Below, piece by piece: positions 53,597 to 64,000 of a stretch of DNA of 64,000 nt (the first letter of the stretch is position 1; the number at the start of each line of letters is the position of its first letter). Under the pieces are notes generated by a model. It was not told the DNA's origin and ran no database searches. It was given only the letters and a program-made list of their open reading frames with translations. Source of the DNA: Siphonodentalium dalli (lineage: Eukaryota > Mollusca > Scaphopoda > Gadilida > Siphonodentaliidae); assembly GCA_032622095.1 (NCBI GenBank), contig CP136063.1, positions 84,855,980 through 84,919,979 of the forward strand, written 5' to 3'. Made by a program: the position numbers and the translations under genes.

Positions 53597-54217
53597 ACCG
53601 ATGAATATGAATCATTCTGCACAAATGTAGTATCGGTCTGTAGTCTGCTTTCATTACCTGAACATCCCTGCACATGAATAACAGACGATGCCATGCATTG
53701 TATATAATAGCTTTATGACGGTGCATGTGAGTCTCCACCATGTTTATAACAGGACGGAGGATCTATTTGGTATGAACAGGGTTAAATATACCTATTAGTT
53801 TCCTGAAAATCGGAAAAATAGAACACTGAAATTTCAAAGGGGTGACGGAACTGCTACCTGAAGACTCAAGCTGCGACTGAAATGAGACTTCGCGCGTGGG
53901 TTTACCTTCTGAAGTTCTGCTATAGGATCATCATGGAGTTTCTAGCTGGGACGTGCCATCATTATTTCAACTGAACACGCAGTCACTCAAAGATGCCGTA
54001 TCGATTTACCGAGGCAGCGCTCGTCTTTGATCAAACAGCGATGCTACTTTGGTAGGTGATGCGCGCATATTTAATCTTCTGATCACTACGGATTTCCGGT
54101 GAAAAGAACCTGAGATCAATCGGCGACGAGAGACCAACAGAGACCCATTGGAGTGGAGATGTCATTGCTGTCACATCGGCTCCTCGCTGGTTGAAGCCCG
54201 GTTCGTATACGACTTTA

Positions 54218-54345
54218 CAGTTGTCGTCCGATGTCGAGGGAGACATTGAAATTTATCACCCGCCCTAGAACGGAATGTCTCCGAGGGAGAATTCCGTTCT
54301 CGACCGGTGACAAATCTCAATGTCTCCCGAGAAGGACAGCAACTG
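54218..54345. repeat. Foldback, ~55-bp arms
   Basis: GGGAGACATTGAAATTTATC and GACAAATCTCAATGTCTCCC, extended inward to GAACGGAAT/ATTCCGTTC and outward to CAGTTG/CAACTG. Confidence 0.9.
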
Positions 54346-54553
54346 TTTTGTTATCCGATTACTAGAGACAAATTCCTTGTCATTCACACGCACGGTCCCG
54401 CACTGCATGAGTCATCGCATCACAAGAGTGTTTTCTCTCGCGATTATAGTTTAAGTAACTTCGTATCGTTCTAGGGTGTCTATTCATATAAGTTAGTCAA
54501 TATATACTTTGTTTTTACCATCTTCGTTAATTTACCATCATTTTGGTGGTTAA

Positions 54554-54939
54554 AGGCCCACTTATCAACTTATCCGGTGTAATAAACTGTGGACATGCCG
54601 TTTTTGTTGAGTTGCCAACGTGTTTTATCATCTAGATTGCAGTAAAAAGCAATATTATTTTCAATGCAAGGGAATAATTCTATATATTAAAGATAGATTT
54701 CTTCCACTTCCATTGAAAACGTTTGAATTATGTTGCATTCTGGGATCCAAAGGGGGGGAAGTCATTCTATGATTTCAACAGTTTTCTATTTCTCTATGGG
54801 CATCTTCTGAGACACAGATGTTTCAATTGGTGATGAATTATAGTATTTTAATCATATGTTATGGCATAGATTGTTATTAAAACCGTATATCAAATCACTA
54901 TAAAAAAAATGATTGGCTACTCGAAAATTAAGTGGGCCT
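54554..54939 (+). mobile_element. TTAA MITE family 2
   Basis: TTAA at 54550-54553 and 54940-54943. Ends AGGCCCACTTA and TAAGTGGGCCT (11-bp perfect TIR). The internal part recurs at 34500-34686. The AGG/CCT ends and TTAA target match family 1, suggesting the same or related transposase source. Confidence 0.9.
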
Positions 54940-55086
54940 TTAAATCGTCAAAATCGGTCCAACCGATGTAAACCAATAAGCAAAAGAAGTAGTCCCATGT
55001 TCCTCTGTAATTTGTATGAAATATGCGCGCGTGTATCACTCGACGGAAAGCGAAAAGCGTCGAACGCATGCATGTGTAAATTCTAA

Positions 55087-55841
55087 AGGTCAATCCACAC
55101 CGGGCGTGAGCGCGCGATTTTTACGGCCGTTTTCTGTCGTCCGTAGCGGTTCAAAGCGCGCGATTTTTATATTCACACCGAACGCGACTGGATCGCTTCG
55201 TCGCGCGCGATGGTTTGGGTAGATAATCGATTGAGTGCACCATTTACAGGCAGGTCACTAATACAATGTGTATATGGACATTTTAATCAGAATTTGCTAA
55301 ACATATACATGTAAGAGTTTATCAAACTCATTTAATTGTCAAATATAGTATGTCAAATGGAATGGTGCACGGGCTTCCTAAATTATCATAGCAATTGCGT
55401 TTAATTGAATTTATTTCTATAATTCCAGTTTCTGAGATTTTTTTTTATCGGGGGTGGGGGTACAAATTGTGAGCAAAGTGAATTCACAAGCTTGGAATGG
55501 ATTGAGACCAAAAATTAACCAGACGATCCTGTTATTACGTCGATCTCTTTCCAGACATTTTCTTTTCTCCTCCACCACCTTTGTTATCGCGACGACGAAT
55601 GTCGCCTTCAGATAGGATGAATATGCCCTTATAACTATTATATTTTACAGCGACCCAATTATCCCGCTGGTTTGCCACCAAGCAAGAAATCGACGAAGCA
55701 TAAAATCACTGCTGTGACCGCCTCGTGGTCAGCGATTCGGTCGCTTCCGGTGTGAATATAAAAATCGCGCGCTTGGAACTGCTACGGACGACAGAAAACG
55801 GCCGTTATAATCGCGCGCTCGCGTCCGGTGTGGACTGACCT
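55087..55841. mobile_element. CpG-rich long-TIR element
   Basis: Left end AGGTCAATCCACACCGGGCG, right end complement of AGGTCAGTCCACACCGGACG. Inverted similarity runs over ~120 bp through GCGCGCGATTTTTA, ACGGCCGTTTTCTGTCGTCC and TTTATATTCACACCG. The middle is AT-rich with no transposase. Flanks resemble each other in direct orientation (GTGTAAATTC.AAAG at about 55074 and 55970), and no clean target duplication is seen. Confidence 0.85.
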
Positions 55842-56089
55842 TAACCCGCGGCAATCGACGATCGCGAAATTAGTTGGAACGCACACTTAATCTGCCAAGC
55901 GATTCCGGGGCTTTGTTCGTTTAACAAATTCAGCGTGAACGCAGAGCGAAAAACTTCGAACGCGTGTGTAAATTCCAAAGCTAGGCACAAGTACCTGCGT
56001 AAAACGCATCCGATTGTCATTGTGTGCGCGTCAAGATCGATATCTATTAAATGTCACAGTTAGTGTATTAACATCACGAGACTTACCTC

Positions 56090-56409
56090 ATCATGCCGTC
56101 ATCATCAACATCATCATAATCTTCATCGTCGTCATTATCATCATCACCATCATCATCACCACCACCATCCCACCATCAAATTCTTCATAATTGCCATCAG
56201 CACAATCATGATCATCGTCATCATGATCATCACCTTCGATGTCGATGCCATCACCATCACCATTGTCATAATCATTGTAATCATCGTAATCATCATCATC
56301 ACCGAAATTCATCATCGTCATCATTTTCAACATCACCACCATCGTCGTCGTCGTCGTCATCATCATCTTCTTCATTATCATCATTATCGTCATTATCTTC
56401 TTCATCATC

Positions 56410-56441
<32 letters not shown>

Positions 56442-56500
56442 CATCAACATCATCGTCATCGTCAGCATCGTCATAATCATTTTCATCATCATAGTGTATG
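56090..56500 (+). repeat. (TCA)n-type trinucleotide microsatellite
   Basis: About 400 bp of TCA/TCG/CCA triplets. Generates poly-Met/Asp and poly-His artefact frames. Confidence 0.97.
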
Positions 56501-56519
56501 TCCACAATTGTACATGCAT

Positions 56520-57665
56520 GTGGTTAGTTCTTTATTCTCATTGTATTTTGTCAATTCCAGATAATATGTGTTATATTCTTTATAAAAAATCTTTATCGTT
56601 ATGGAGGAAATAAAGATATAATAAATAATAAAATTGCACTAATATGTGTCAATACTCCCAAACACATCTATGAATAACAACGTAAGCACGCCGAAGGAAT
56701 CTGGTACAAGGGGAAAGCCCAGTCGAATGCATGCACGACAAACGTATTTATTCCGTTGTACACCAGCAAGCCATAGACTCATTCAATATAGCCCATTAAT
56801 TTCGACACGAATATATTGAATTGCGCAGACGTTTCGATGGAAATTTTTTATAATATCACATTCAGTATTAAAAGTATCAACTTAAAAGTTCGAATATTAC
56901 TGTTAACTAAATATATGCCAATTAGCCAACACCACAATTATGATTTTGCGATTCCGTTAGGGTAAATACGATTAACGATTCTGGAATGTATGTGAATTAG
57001 ATGAGTTACTGCAATTGTGTTTGTTTTGTGATATTGTTGCTTGATATAGTCAGTCGGGCAAAAAAACGTCACTCTGGTCAGCTGGAGACAGTGTGATTTG
57101 TCGCCCGGCAAGTGTCGGGACTGTGTCTTGGGACAATCCGAAGCGGGTAAAATAGGAAGGAGGGTAACAACGACTGATGATGGATCATGTAACATTGTCC
57201 AGAGAAATTTTCACAAGGGGAAGGCGGAAAAGTTTCTGTGGGTGCACCCGTGATCGTTTTTTTTTTCTACTGTCGTGACACTGAGAGTTTTCGATTTCCG
57301 TGTTTCAGTTCTTTGCACGAGTCTTGTTACTTTATCTAGATAATCGTGCACTTATGATTGTTCTTTCCGAGCACTGTGCAATTTGCTGTACTGTTAAAAG
57401 TAAAAATGCCGCATAATTTAGCAACTTTGAGCATTAATAAGCTGCATAGAATACATACAGTCTTTAGTCTGAATATAAAATTTTCACTTCCGCGAGATAC
57501 GCAGCCGCTCGTGAAAATTCGATATTTCTTTCCAGACACTCCGGTGTAATTATGTATGCTCACATCAAGTGCAATTCCTATGCTAATCACCCGGGGGTTA
57601 TTTCTATGATACTCATGCCATACATGTGTGAAACGTTTATGCTAACCAGACCGCGCAGGCATTAT
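56520..57665. other. No gene seen
   Basis: Short frames only; none with a recognised domain. Confidence 0.4.
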
Positions 57666-57674
57666 ACAAATTAA

Positions 57675-58092
57675 AGGTACTAAATCCGAATTAACGCTCA
57701 CAAATTACTATTTCCTTGGCTTTGGGGGTAAAACATATTTGATTCGAGTCGAGCAACCCACCCATCAAAGCTCAGAGTGATCAGATATCGATGTTTGAAA
57801 TCTATTATTTTAATTTTTAAGTGGCCCAGTAAACAGTCGACGAGAAGCCTTCTCTGACCAAATTGCGGATAACTCTAAAGTCAAACGGCTTTTTTGTCAG
57901 ATTTTTGACAAACCGGCAAGCTTTCGTTGAACAAAATGTTGACAAATAACAGGTTTTTGGGCAATTTTACATTGCATGGTTAGCATTAGTTTTGGGCAAT
58001 TACTCGATTCTGATAAATGAAGCGGCATTTCAAAAAAAATGTTGTTGTTGGAATCTGATGACATGGGGACCATCGAATCGGATTGAGTACCT
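57675..58092 (+). mobile_element. TTAA MITE family 1, copy 5
   Basis: TTAA at 57671-57674 and 58093-58096. Ends AGGTACTAAATCCGAATTAA and ATCGGATTGAGTACCT. Internally closest to copy 1 (AAAAATGTTGTTGTTGGAAT). Confidence 0.93.
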
Positions 58093-58418
58093 TTAAATGT
58101 TTTCATACAGACACTGCCTTTTTCTCAACTCGCTCGCATTATAGTCAACCTGAACCACCGCGAAAATGACAACTTTAGAAGAAAAAAAACGCTAATTTTC
58201 GTAACGGCACCAGTTTGCCCTACCAACACCATATCAATTCAGCAGGACCCATACACACCATAGCAGACTCGCAGGACCACCCGACAAAGGGTGGGTCTAT
58301 CACTGAGTTGAGATTGACTTTACACGTGAACTTACGTCTATGCAAGTCATGCGTCACATTCAAGTTGTTTACAAAAGCATCCTTTCTGGGAACGTTTCGT
58401 CACCGACGTAATCTCACT

Positions 58419-58487
58419 GGAATTATGGGTAACTTTTCAGGATTTAGTCGGAAATATGGCTTGTTGCCATTCATCGGAAAGCTCTCC
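58419..58487 (+). repeat. Single arm of the 489-695 foldback
   Basis: GAATTATGGGTAACTTTTCA, GTCGGAAATATGGCTTGTTG and ATCGGAAAGCT match the left arm, followed by a G-run instead of the second arm. Confidence 0.9.
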
Positions 58488-58637
58488 CTGGGGGGGGGAT
58501 ACCAGATACAATGTGTATCATAATACACAAAACCAGTGACAAGGTTCACAATCCTATCTTGGAGAAAACACACCATCTATCACATTCCTCATAGATTCTC
58601 AAAATCGTTCATATCAGTCATATAGTATGTTTCAAAT

Positions 58638-59140
58638 AAGGATTAACTGTCATGTGGACTGTTTTTATGGAGATGTAACGGTGAGGTAAGTGGACATAAC
58701 TTGTGTAAAACCCGAAGGGTTTTACATACAAGTTATGACCACTTACCTCACCGTTACATCTCCATAAAATAGTCCACATGACAGTTAATCCTTATATTTA
58801 TATACATTTAGCGAAGAAGCCACTTTTGTAAACATATTTAAATCGAAAAGTGTACCGTGACAAGATCAGCCCAAAATACCCAATAGCACCCTTGCCAAAA
58901 GTTAATAGGAACAATTTCTCTTCATATTGAAACCCGATGATGTATTAAGTCAATCCTGCGCGAGTCCAAATGCGCCCAAAACATTACGCCTTCGTCTTTC
59001 CAAACCTAATGACGTATCGATGGTGTTATTAGCTTGGTGTTATGAGGCGTTGCGCATTCACCGAGAAATAACTGCAACTAGCCACGTGGGCGCCGACCAA
59101 TCAGAATGCTGGATTTAGTGATGACAACACTTAGTGTGTA
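58638..59140 (-). repeat. Composite repeat with 76-bp hairpin (partner 39044-39413)
   Basis: Arms 58638-58713 and 58717-58793 are near-perfect complements (AAGGATTAACTGTCATGTGG ... its complement) around a 3-nt loop. The rest (CAATCCTGCGCGAGTCCAAA, GCGCCCAAAACATTACG, CCAATCAGAATGCTGGATTT) is the reverse complement of the 39-kb copy. Confidence 0.9.
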
Positions 59141-59149
59141 AATATTGTG

Positions 59150-60120
59150 TCTTATTGAAAATTTCATGGCCAATAAGACACATTGAAATATATTGTGTCT
59201 GATATGAATTATTTTTAGAATATATGATGAATAGTATATAGATGGTGTGTCCCCCCCCCCACAAATCGGCCTTGTGATCATTGTCACTATATATCGGTAT
59301 ATCTGGCATTTTCCCCAGGGGCCTGTGCGTAAGCTGTCACCTATACCTGTCAAGATAACGAAGAAAATTGGATCCATATTCAGTTAGACAAGAACATCTG
59401 CGTTTCTAAGTATAACAAGCAACATTAGAGACCTTTCGCAAAACTCACGTTTACGATTACGAATACGGATAGGGTATACTACGTCACCAACATTTGTGTA
59501 CTTTCTAATCGTTGTCGTATTTTACTATCCGCAATAACGTTTACGATTTCAAGGTTTCTAATAAGATCAAATAACACCTGAAATGTATTTTCTGCAATAT
59601 ATCACTTTACTCCGTTCGAGACTGTATATGTATATCATGTAAACCGTCCAGTTGTATTGAGCTACGACCTCGATATGCTGTTTAGATTGTCAATCACTGT
59701 ACTCGTCGTCGTGAATCACGAGCTTCCCGCGAAATAAGATCGCTATTCACAACGGATAGCCATCGCTGGCTGCGACAGAAAAATTTACAGTCAGAAGAGT
59801 GCACTATGAAACCAGTCGCCAAAAAGACAGTTTATAGTGTGCGATGCATGAGGAGTTTTGAGTGATTATTATGTGCAAGATAGTACACAATATATAGTGA
59901 AATTCAACAATTATTTAATTCAACAACCCATGGTCGTGTCCTAACGTGTGCAGTGATAGAATGCCTCAGGAGAGCCTAGAGAATGGCATAACCCTATTAA
60001 TGAAAAGTGAAAAATTTTGTGTTCTCTTCCCCTTTCCCGAATTGAATAGTTCATTCAGTTTAATAATATTCGGTTTTCGGTAGAAGTTGGGTTTTATATA
60101 TCTCTCGTAGAGTCTATAAT
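59150..60120. other. No gene seen
   Basis: A C-run lies near 59252-59261. Otherwise featureless to me. Confidence 0.4.
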
Positions 60121-60127
60121 GCAGGGC

Positions 60128-60193
60128 ATTTAAAATTACATGGAATTCATAACCGATTTTAAAATTACATGGAATTCATAACCGAGTTCTAAG
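60128..60193 (+). repeat. 33-bp tandem, two units
   Basis: TTAAAATTACATGGAATTCA plus TAACCGA occurs twice in a row. Confidence 0.9.
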
Positions 60194-60386
60194 TTACATA
60201 AAGTACTCTGTCGGAGTAATCTGAACCTACCCTAAATCCCGATTCAACTGGTAAGTAGTAATTTCTGCTCCTGAACCGTAACTAAAAGAATATTTGGCAC
60301 ACCCACTGACATCACCAGAGCTCAGCAGTCTATGTCAGGTTTGTTATTTGCATTTATTTTTAATTTAAAAAACACGCACAAATGCA

Positions 60387-60480
60387 GGGGGGGGGGGGGG
60401 GTCGGAAAAAAATTACAGGATACAAGGACCGGGTGGGTGGGTGTCCCCGAGCCCGGAATGCTGATTTTTTCTGATGTCAT
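60387..60480 (+). repeat. Poly-G headed repeat
   Basis: A 16-nt G-run then GTCGGAAAAAAATTACAGGA and GGGTGGGTGGGTGTCCCCGA. Confidence 0.75.
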
Positions 60481-60539
60481 GCAATTTTTTTCCAAAATCA
60501 TTTCTAAGACAAATTACAGCTTCAAAATGAATTGAAACG

Positions 60540-60752
60540 ATCAGATTCATATAGTAGTGCATGCTATAGCCTTATACAAGTGATGGGGGCTCTATATTTT
60601 ATTTTTTTGTCCACAAATTCTCCCTTTAACAGTTGAAAACATGGGGTGGGTCCGGTTTTAGTCGAGGAAAAAAATTCCAATGAAAAAAAAAGCCATTTTC
60701 ATCTTTTCTCATAGTTTATCATGGTTTTTTTTAACTTATTATACACAGATGA
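60540..60752 (+). repeat. Dispersed repeat, copy 2 (partner 5590-5815)
   Basis: ATAGCCTTATACAAGTGATG, CCCTTTAACAGTTGAAAACA, CATGGGGTGGGTCCGGTTTT and ATCTTTTCTCATAGTTTATC. Confidence 0.88.
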
Positions 60753-61135
60753 TACCTGCGTGTTTTGAGTGACATGAATACCGGAAGTATCTCATGAGTG
60801 GTCACAGTGAGATATAACCTATAATACTGTATACAACATAAATAATGTAACATCAATACAACACAATACATAAAATTTCATAAATGGTAACTAACATAGA
60901 AATTCATATTGCTCAACAGTTCTTGGTTCCCTCATTCCTTGAAATCCCACTGGAAACCATTTAGATTGATTTGTTGTCAAAAAGCCGAAAAACAGTTGGC
61001 CTCATTTGTTTATATTAATGATATCAGTCAATATATTGCATAAACAATAAATACAGTGACCACGTGGTCGATGTACATGGTCGGTGTCGATACATGACTA
61101 CAGTGACTTAAGTCACATTATAACGTGTTGTTCAC
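60753..61135. other. No gene seen
   Basis: AT-rich, no supported feature. Confidence 0.4.
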
Positions 61136-61138
61136 TGA

Positions 61139-61354
61139 TTGGAGCATTAAAAGGCTCCAGATTCAATCTCAGAGCATCTAATTAATTTTTTTTTCGAAGG
61201 GAGGCCCTTCGGCATCTCCTGCTGGGATACTACTCGCCTCCACATTTTGTAGGAGAGCTACTCGCCACTCGCCTAGAATGATTTTCAGGGGAACTCCTCA
61301 TTGCTCACCAGTGATTTCACCACATGGAGAGGACTGGAACTGTGTTTATTTATA
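61139..61354 (+). repeat. Dispersed repeat, copy 2 (partner 15019-15272)
   Basis: Same phrases as the partner, with a ~45-bp deletion after ATCTCAGAGCATCTAATTA. Confidence 0.82.
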
Positions 61355-61484
61355 TAGGAGATATAGCACAGTAGCAGTGTTATATTTATTGCCTCCGAAA
61401 CATGTATGCTTTGTATGCTTTAATTGTTAACGCTGCAAATTAATGCAGAACATGGATATGTACATATATACAATGGGGTCACTT

Positions 61485-61790
61485 ACATCGTCATCATCAT
61501 CACCATCGTCAACATCCTCCTCAACATCATCATCATCATTATTCATCTGCATCATCATCATCATCACCATCATCATCGTCATCATCATCAACACCATCAT
61601 CATCAACACCATCGTCATCACCATCATCATCATCATCATAATCGTCATCCTCAACACCATCGTCATCATCCGTATTTTTGTCGCCGTCTTTATACATCTT
61701 CGTTATCATCTATCGTCACCATTATCCCGTCATCAACATCGTCAACGTTGTTATCGTCGTCGTCGTCAATCGCCATCGGTGTCGTCGCAA
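61485..61790 (+). repeat. (TCA)n-type trinucleotide microsatellite
   Basis: About 300 bp of TCA/CCA/TCG triplets, same strand bias as 56090-56500. Confidence 0.97.
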
Positions 61791-61827
61791 AATCGCCGTA
61801 ATTTTTGTTTCTCATTATCTAGACAAG

Positions 61828-61873
61828 GTACACATGCTGACATTACACATGTGTAATGCCAGCATGTGTACAT
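61828..61873. repeat. Palindrome
   Basis: GTACACATGCTGACATTACA and CATGTGTAATGCCAGCATGT pair with one mismatch; no loop. Confidence 0.93.
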
Positions 61874-61886
61874 GTTGTTGATCGAA

Positions 61887-62411
61887 TCATGTTGTGTCAT
61901 CTCTTGTTTTTTCGTGAATCTTCAAGCACGCCTTAACAAATATCGCTAAACTTTTCTGAGTAGCTGGGTTTTGGCTACCGAGTAAAATATAAAATCGTGC
62001 TCTAGATGGCTCTTGCCAAAAGTTAGCCGGGATATATCTCATTCTTAGATCCAAGTATTTTGGACAAATCATCACAACGTGGTACTCGTCTTCTACGTGG
62101 GTCCTGCATTTTTGACAGGCTCGGGATTTTCCTTTATTTTTACTCCACCTCCCGGACTCACAACGCAGTTTGTGATTACATGTTCTTAGTCGTAATAGTT
62201 CTTGGGCTAGATCACGCGGTAGATTTTGCAAATATGATTCATATTTCATTGTCCGTTTAAAGTTCATGTATAATTTACCACGAGATGAGTTGTACATGTC
62301 CCACCACCAAGTCTGAATAAAATGATCTTTGAGTGTGCTTTCGATGGCCATTATTTCTTCGGATGAAATTTTCTGACATGTCCATATATAACTCATGCCG
62401 ACGGAATCCAA
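61887..62411 (-). pseudogene. LINE-C: 3' fragment with zinc-binding C-terminus
   Basis: 174 codons: LQNLPRDLAQELLRLRTCNH, CESGRW, then CQKCRTHVEDEYHVVMICPK. The Cys99-x2-Cys102-x8-His111-x4-Cys116 pattern with ELLRLRTCNHKL before it is the usual C-terminal region downstream of the RT in several LINE clades. The RT itself is absent, so this is a 5'-truncated copy. No poly(A) is visible after the stop; a perfect palindrome lies just beyond. A (TA)n run at about 62411-62424 marks the upstream edge. Confidence 0.82.
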
Positions 62412-62539
62412 TATATATATATATCTTTAATCCTCCGATAACGAAGAGTGGATAAACATACATATTAGTTTTTTTTACAAAGAACTCAAGAACAAAAAAC
62501 AATACGACAGAAAGACAAGTTTGATCAACAACAAAGACT

Positions 62540-62940
62540 ACCCTTCATGTTAATAACATATTTACATAGACCTAAGTGCACACATTCGGGCCATCATGCA
62601 CGTATTACATACTTACATATTTGCAACATGTATGCATCCATTCATGCACGTAGCAACATTAACCCCTTACATACTGACGAACACACGCAACGGAACGCAC
62701 AAGTACACCTGTCGTACATATATACTTACATGTGCATCAATCCATACATCCATACATACAAGCCTATTACATACCTACTTTCCTGGGTCCTGATATACAG
62801 CCACACAGACTCACGTACGTATACATGTATACGTGCATACGCACAGTCACCCATACCCACATATACTCGTTACACATATCCATACATATGCACATACTCA
62901 AGTACACGGTGACACAACAGTACCCTCGCACATTCATTCA
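62540..62940 (+). repeat. Degenerate ACAT/ACATAC low-complexity tract
   Basis: CATACATACA, ACATACTTACAT and similar recur throughout. Plus frames here are composition artefacts. Confidence 0.8.
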
Positions 62941-63108
62941 ACAACAAAAAATCAATAAGTCAATATAGAGGCCATATATGGACCAATAGCTTGCAGCGAG
63001 TATATGAATTATAGGATGTAAGAGAAAGTGAAAGACGTTCAAGTAACGCGATGAGCGTTATCATTTTGGAATTGTCCCGACTCTGTTCGCGGGATATCAG
63101 CATTGCAA

Positions 63109-64000
63109 TTTTTTTTTTTTTTTTTTTTAAATACTCGCTACATACCATCGGTCCACCCCCTCTATTTACCACAACATGGTGGCGACCAGAGCGTCCAGTC
63201 AACAGTACGTAATGATTAATCGTTTTCAGCACCGTGATGTCCCTCTGTTAGCCAAAAATTATTGCGTTAGTTTACTATAATTTGCCCATAATTTTGCTGT
63301 ATTTCTAACGAAAAATGTGACAAATTTGTATTTATCAAGAAATGGTATCAAGTTGTCAGCAATGTCGGGTATGTGCCCTAAGAATATTGCCGCAAGATCT
63401 GGTGTGTTCAGATTGTCCAGCATAATGTAGAAATTGATCCCAAAGTGATCAATTATCTTGTACCATATAACGTTTCGAATTTCGCAACCTGATGGGCAAT
63501 CGAACAATATGTGCAGTACTTTGTGTGCACACGGATGCAGACACGCATCACAAACTCCCTTTTGGTCATATGTTGTTTGTGATATTATTCTTCCCACCTG
63601 AAGAAAGTCGTCTTTGAATTGAGGATGCGCACGGCATACGCGCCATAAAAATGACAGCGAAAATTCACTTTGAATTTGACTGAAAATATAGAGCCACGGA
63701 TCACCAGAAATTGTTGTTTTCCAAATTTCACTATACTTTGTATCAATGGCTACATTTACAAGATTCTTCCAACTATCTTTAGTTGGGAAGGTATTATCAT
63801 CAGCAAAGTTCGTAATGAAATCAAGTAAACCATATCTTAATAAGATTATGATTAGCTCATTCAAAAATGATTTTGAGGGGCGTATTGTGTTAGTTAAGGA
63901 TTCATGCATTCGTAAGAGAAATATCTCAGATGAAGATTTTTTGGGGTCTCCTCTGCATAGGGATCCCATAAGAGAAAGTTTTCTTTTGTCAATAAGTGTG
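63109..64000 (-). mobile_element. LINE-D: 3' part of a poly(A)-tailed LINE, running off the window
   Basis: The open frame at 63259-63969 is followed on the minus strand by about 130 bp of 3' untranslated sequence and then 20 A (63109-63128 as T on the plus strand). The poly(A) distinguishes it from LINE-A and LINE-B, which end in short repeats. Confidence 0.85.
63259..63969 (-). CDS. LINE-D ORF2 C-terminal region (partial)
   Basis: 236 codons in an open frame whose true upstream part is outside the window. DPWLYIFSQIQ, FLWRVCRAHPQFKDDFLQVG and CDACLHPCAHKVLHILFDCP give a Cys140-x2-Cys143-x9-His153-x4-Cys158 zinc-binding pattern. WYKIIDHFGINF matches the decayed fragment at 16.6-17.2 kb. The RT lies further upstream, off the right edge. 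The open frame suggests a fairly recent copy. Confidence 0.8.
   Translation of the reverse strand: MGSLCRGDPKKSSSEIFLLRMHESLTNTIRPSKSFLNELIIILLRYGLLDFITNFADDNTFPTKDSWKNLVNVAIDTKYSEIWKTTISGDPWLYIFSQIQSEFSLSFLWRVCRAHPQFKDDFLQVGRIISQTTYDQKGVCDACLHPCAHKVLHILFDCPSGCEIRNVIWYKIIDHFGINFYIMLDNLNTPDLAAIFLGHIPDIADNLIPFLDKYKFVTFFVRNTAKLWANYSKLTQ

Noticed and set aside
56091-56519. 142-codon Met/Asp-rich and 118-codon His-rich open frames
   Set aside because: They are translations of the TCA microsatellite in different frames; no protein is supported. The same applies to 61424-61856.
62547-62912. 121-codon plus-strand frame rich in Tyr, His and Thr
   Set aside because: Explained by the ACAT-type low-complexity tract.
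63798-63812. FADD in the LINE-D frame as a reverse transcriptase active site
   Set aside because: It sits in the C-terminal region about 80 residues before the zinc-binding pattern, with none of the neighbouring RT blocks (SGVPQG, DFSKAFD). It is a chance tetrapeptide.

Overview
The window reads as non-coding, repeat-packed DNA from an animal genome. It is AT-rich, has no operon-like gene packing, and every long open frame belongs to a non-LTR retrotransposon. A mollusc (bivalve or gastropod) is my best guess. The reasons are CR1/L2-like LINEs with PHD-endonuclease-reverse transcriptase proteins, dispersed units with phrases such as GGGCCATAACTCTG ending in ACAGACAGAC runs, the frequency of ACATGTA, and dense foldback elements. 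This is inference; no species is claimed. I see no host gene, tRNA or rRNA that I can support with confidence. There is one weak promoter plus first-exon candidate near 18.47-18.74 kb and two weak unknown frames at 8.8-9.8 kb.

Layout. 0-6 kb: small foldbacks (231-319, 374-440, 489-695, 2650-2849, 3443-3572) and a GGTAGTTAA-rich array. 6.2-14.5 kb: a dispersed element made of ~21-bp YAATA/G units is present at 6178-6665 and, inverted and near-identical, at 13.93-14.55 kb, with a fragment at 8.74-8.84 kb. Between them lie a TTAA-flanked MITE, tandem repeats and a nested palindrome (12.64-13.10 kb). 15-23 kb: dispersed repeats, a LINE 3' fragment, a MULE-like MITE with a perfect 9-bp target duplication (19512-19973), and ~160-bp tandem repeats carrying paired ATGGC...GCCAT motifs.

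23.7-33.6 kb is a LINE cluster. LINE-A (23731-27914) and LINE-B (29353-33603), both on the minus strand, share one architecture: a separate SGNH-hydrolase-like ORF1, then PHD finger, endonuclease and reverse transcriptase. LINE-A is badly decayed. LINE-B is nearly intact, with two single-base A-run shifts and one stop. A plus-strand endonuclease fragment, LINE-E, lies between them and is interrupted by a MITE.

34-64 kb: a 1.8-kb diverged foldback (35.4-37.2 kb), several tandem arrays (16-bp, ~65-bp, AACGTT-type, ~135-bp), more foldbacks, three further copies of the TTAA MITE, a second TTAA family, a CpG-rich TIR element, two TCA microsatellites, and two more LINE 3' ends at the right edge (61.9-62.4 and 63.1-64.0 kb, the last with a 20-nt poly(A)).

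Nothing here forms a cellular pathway. What works together is transposon biology: autonomous LINE relics, and non-autonomous TIR elements that would need transposases supplied from elsewhere.
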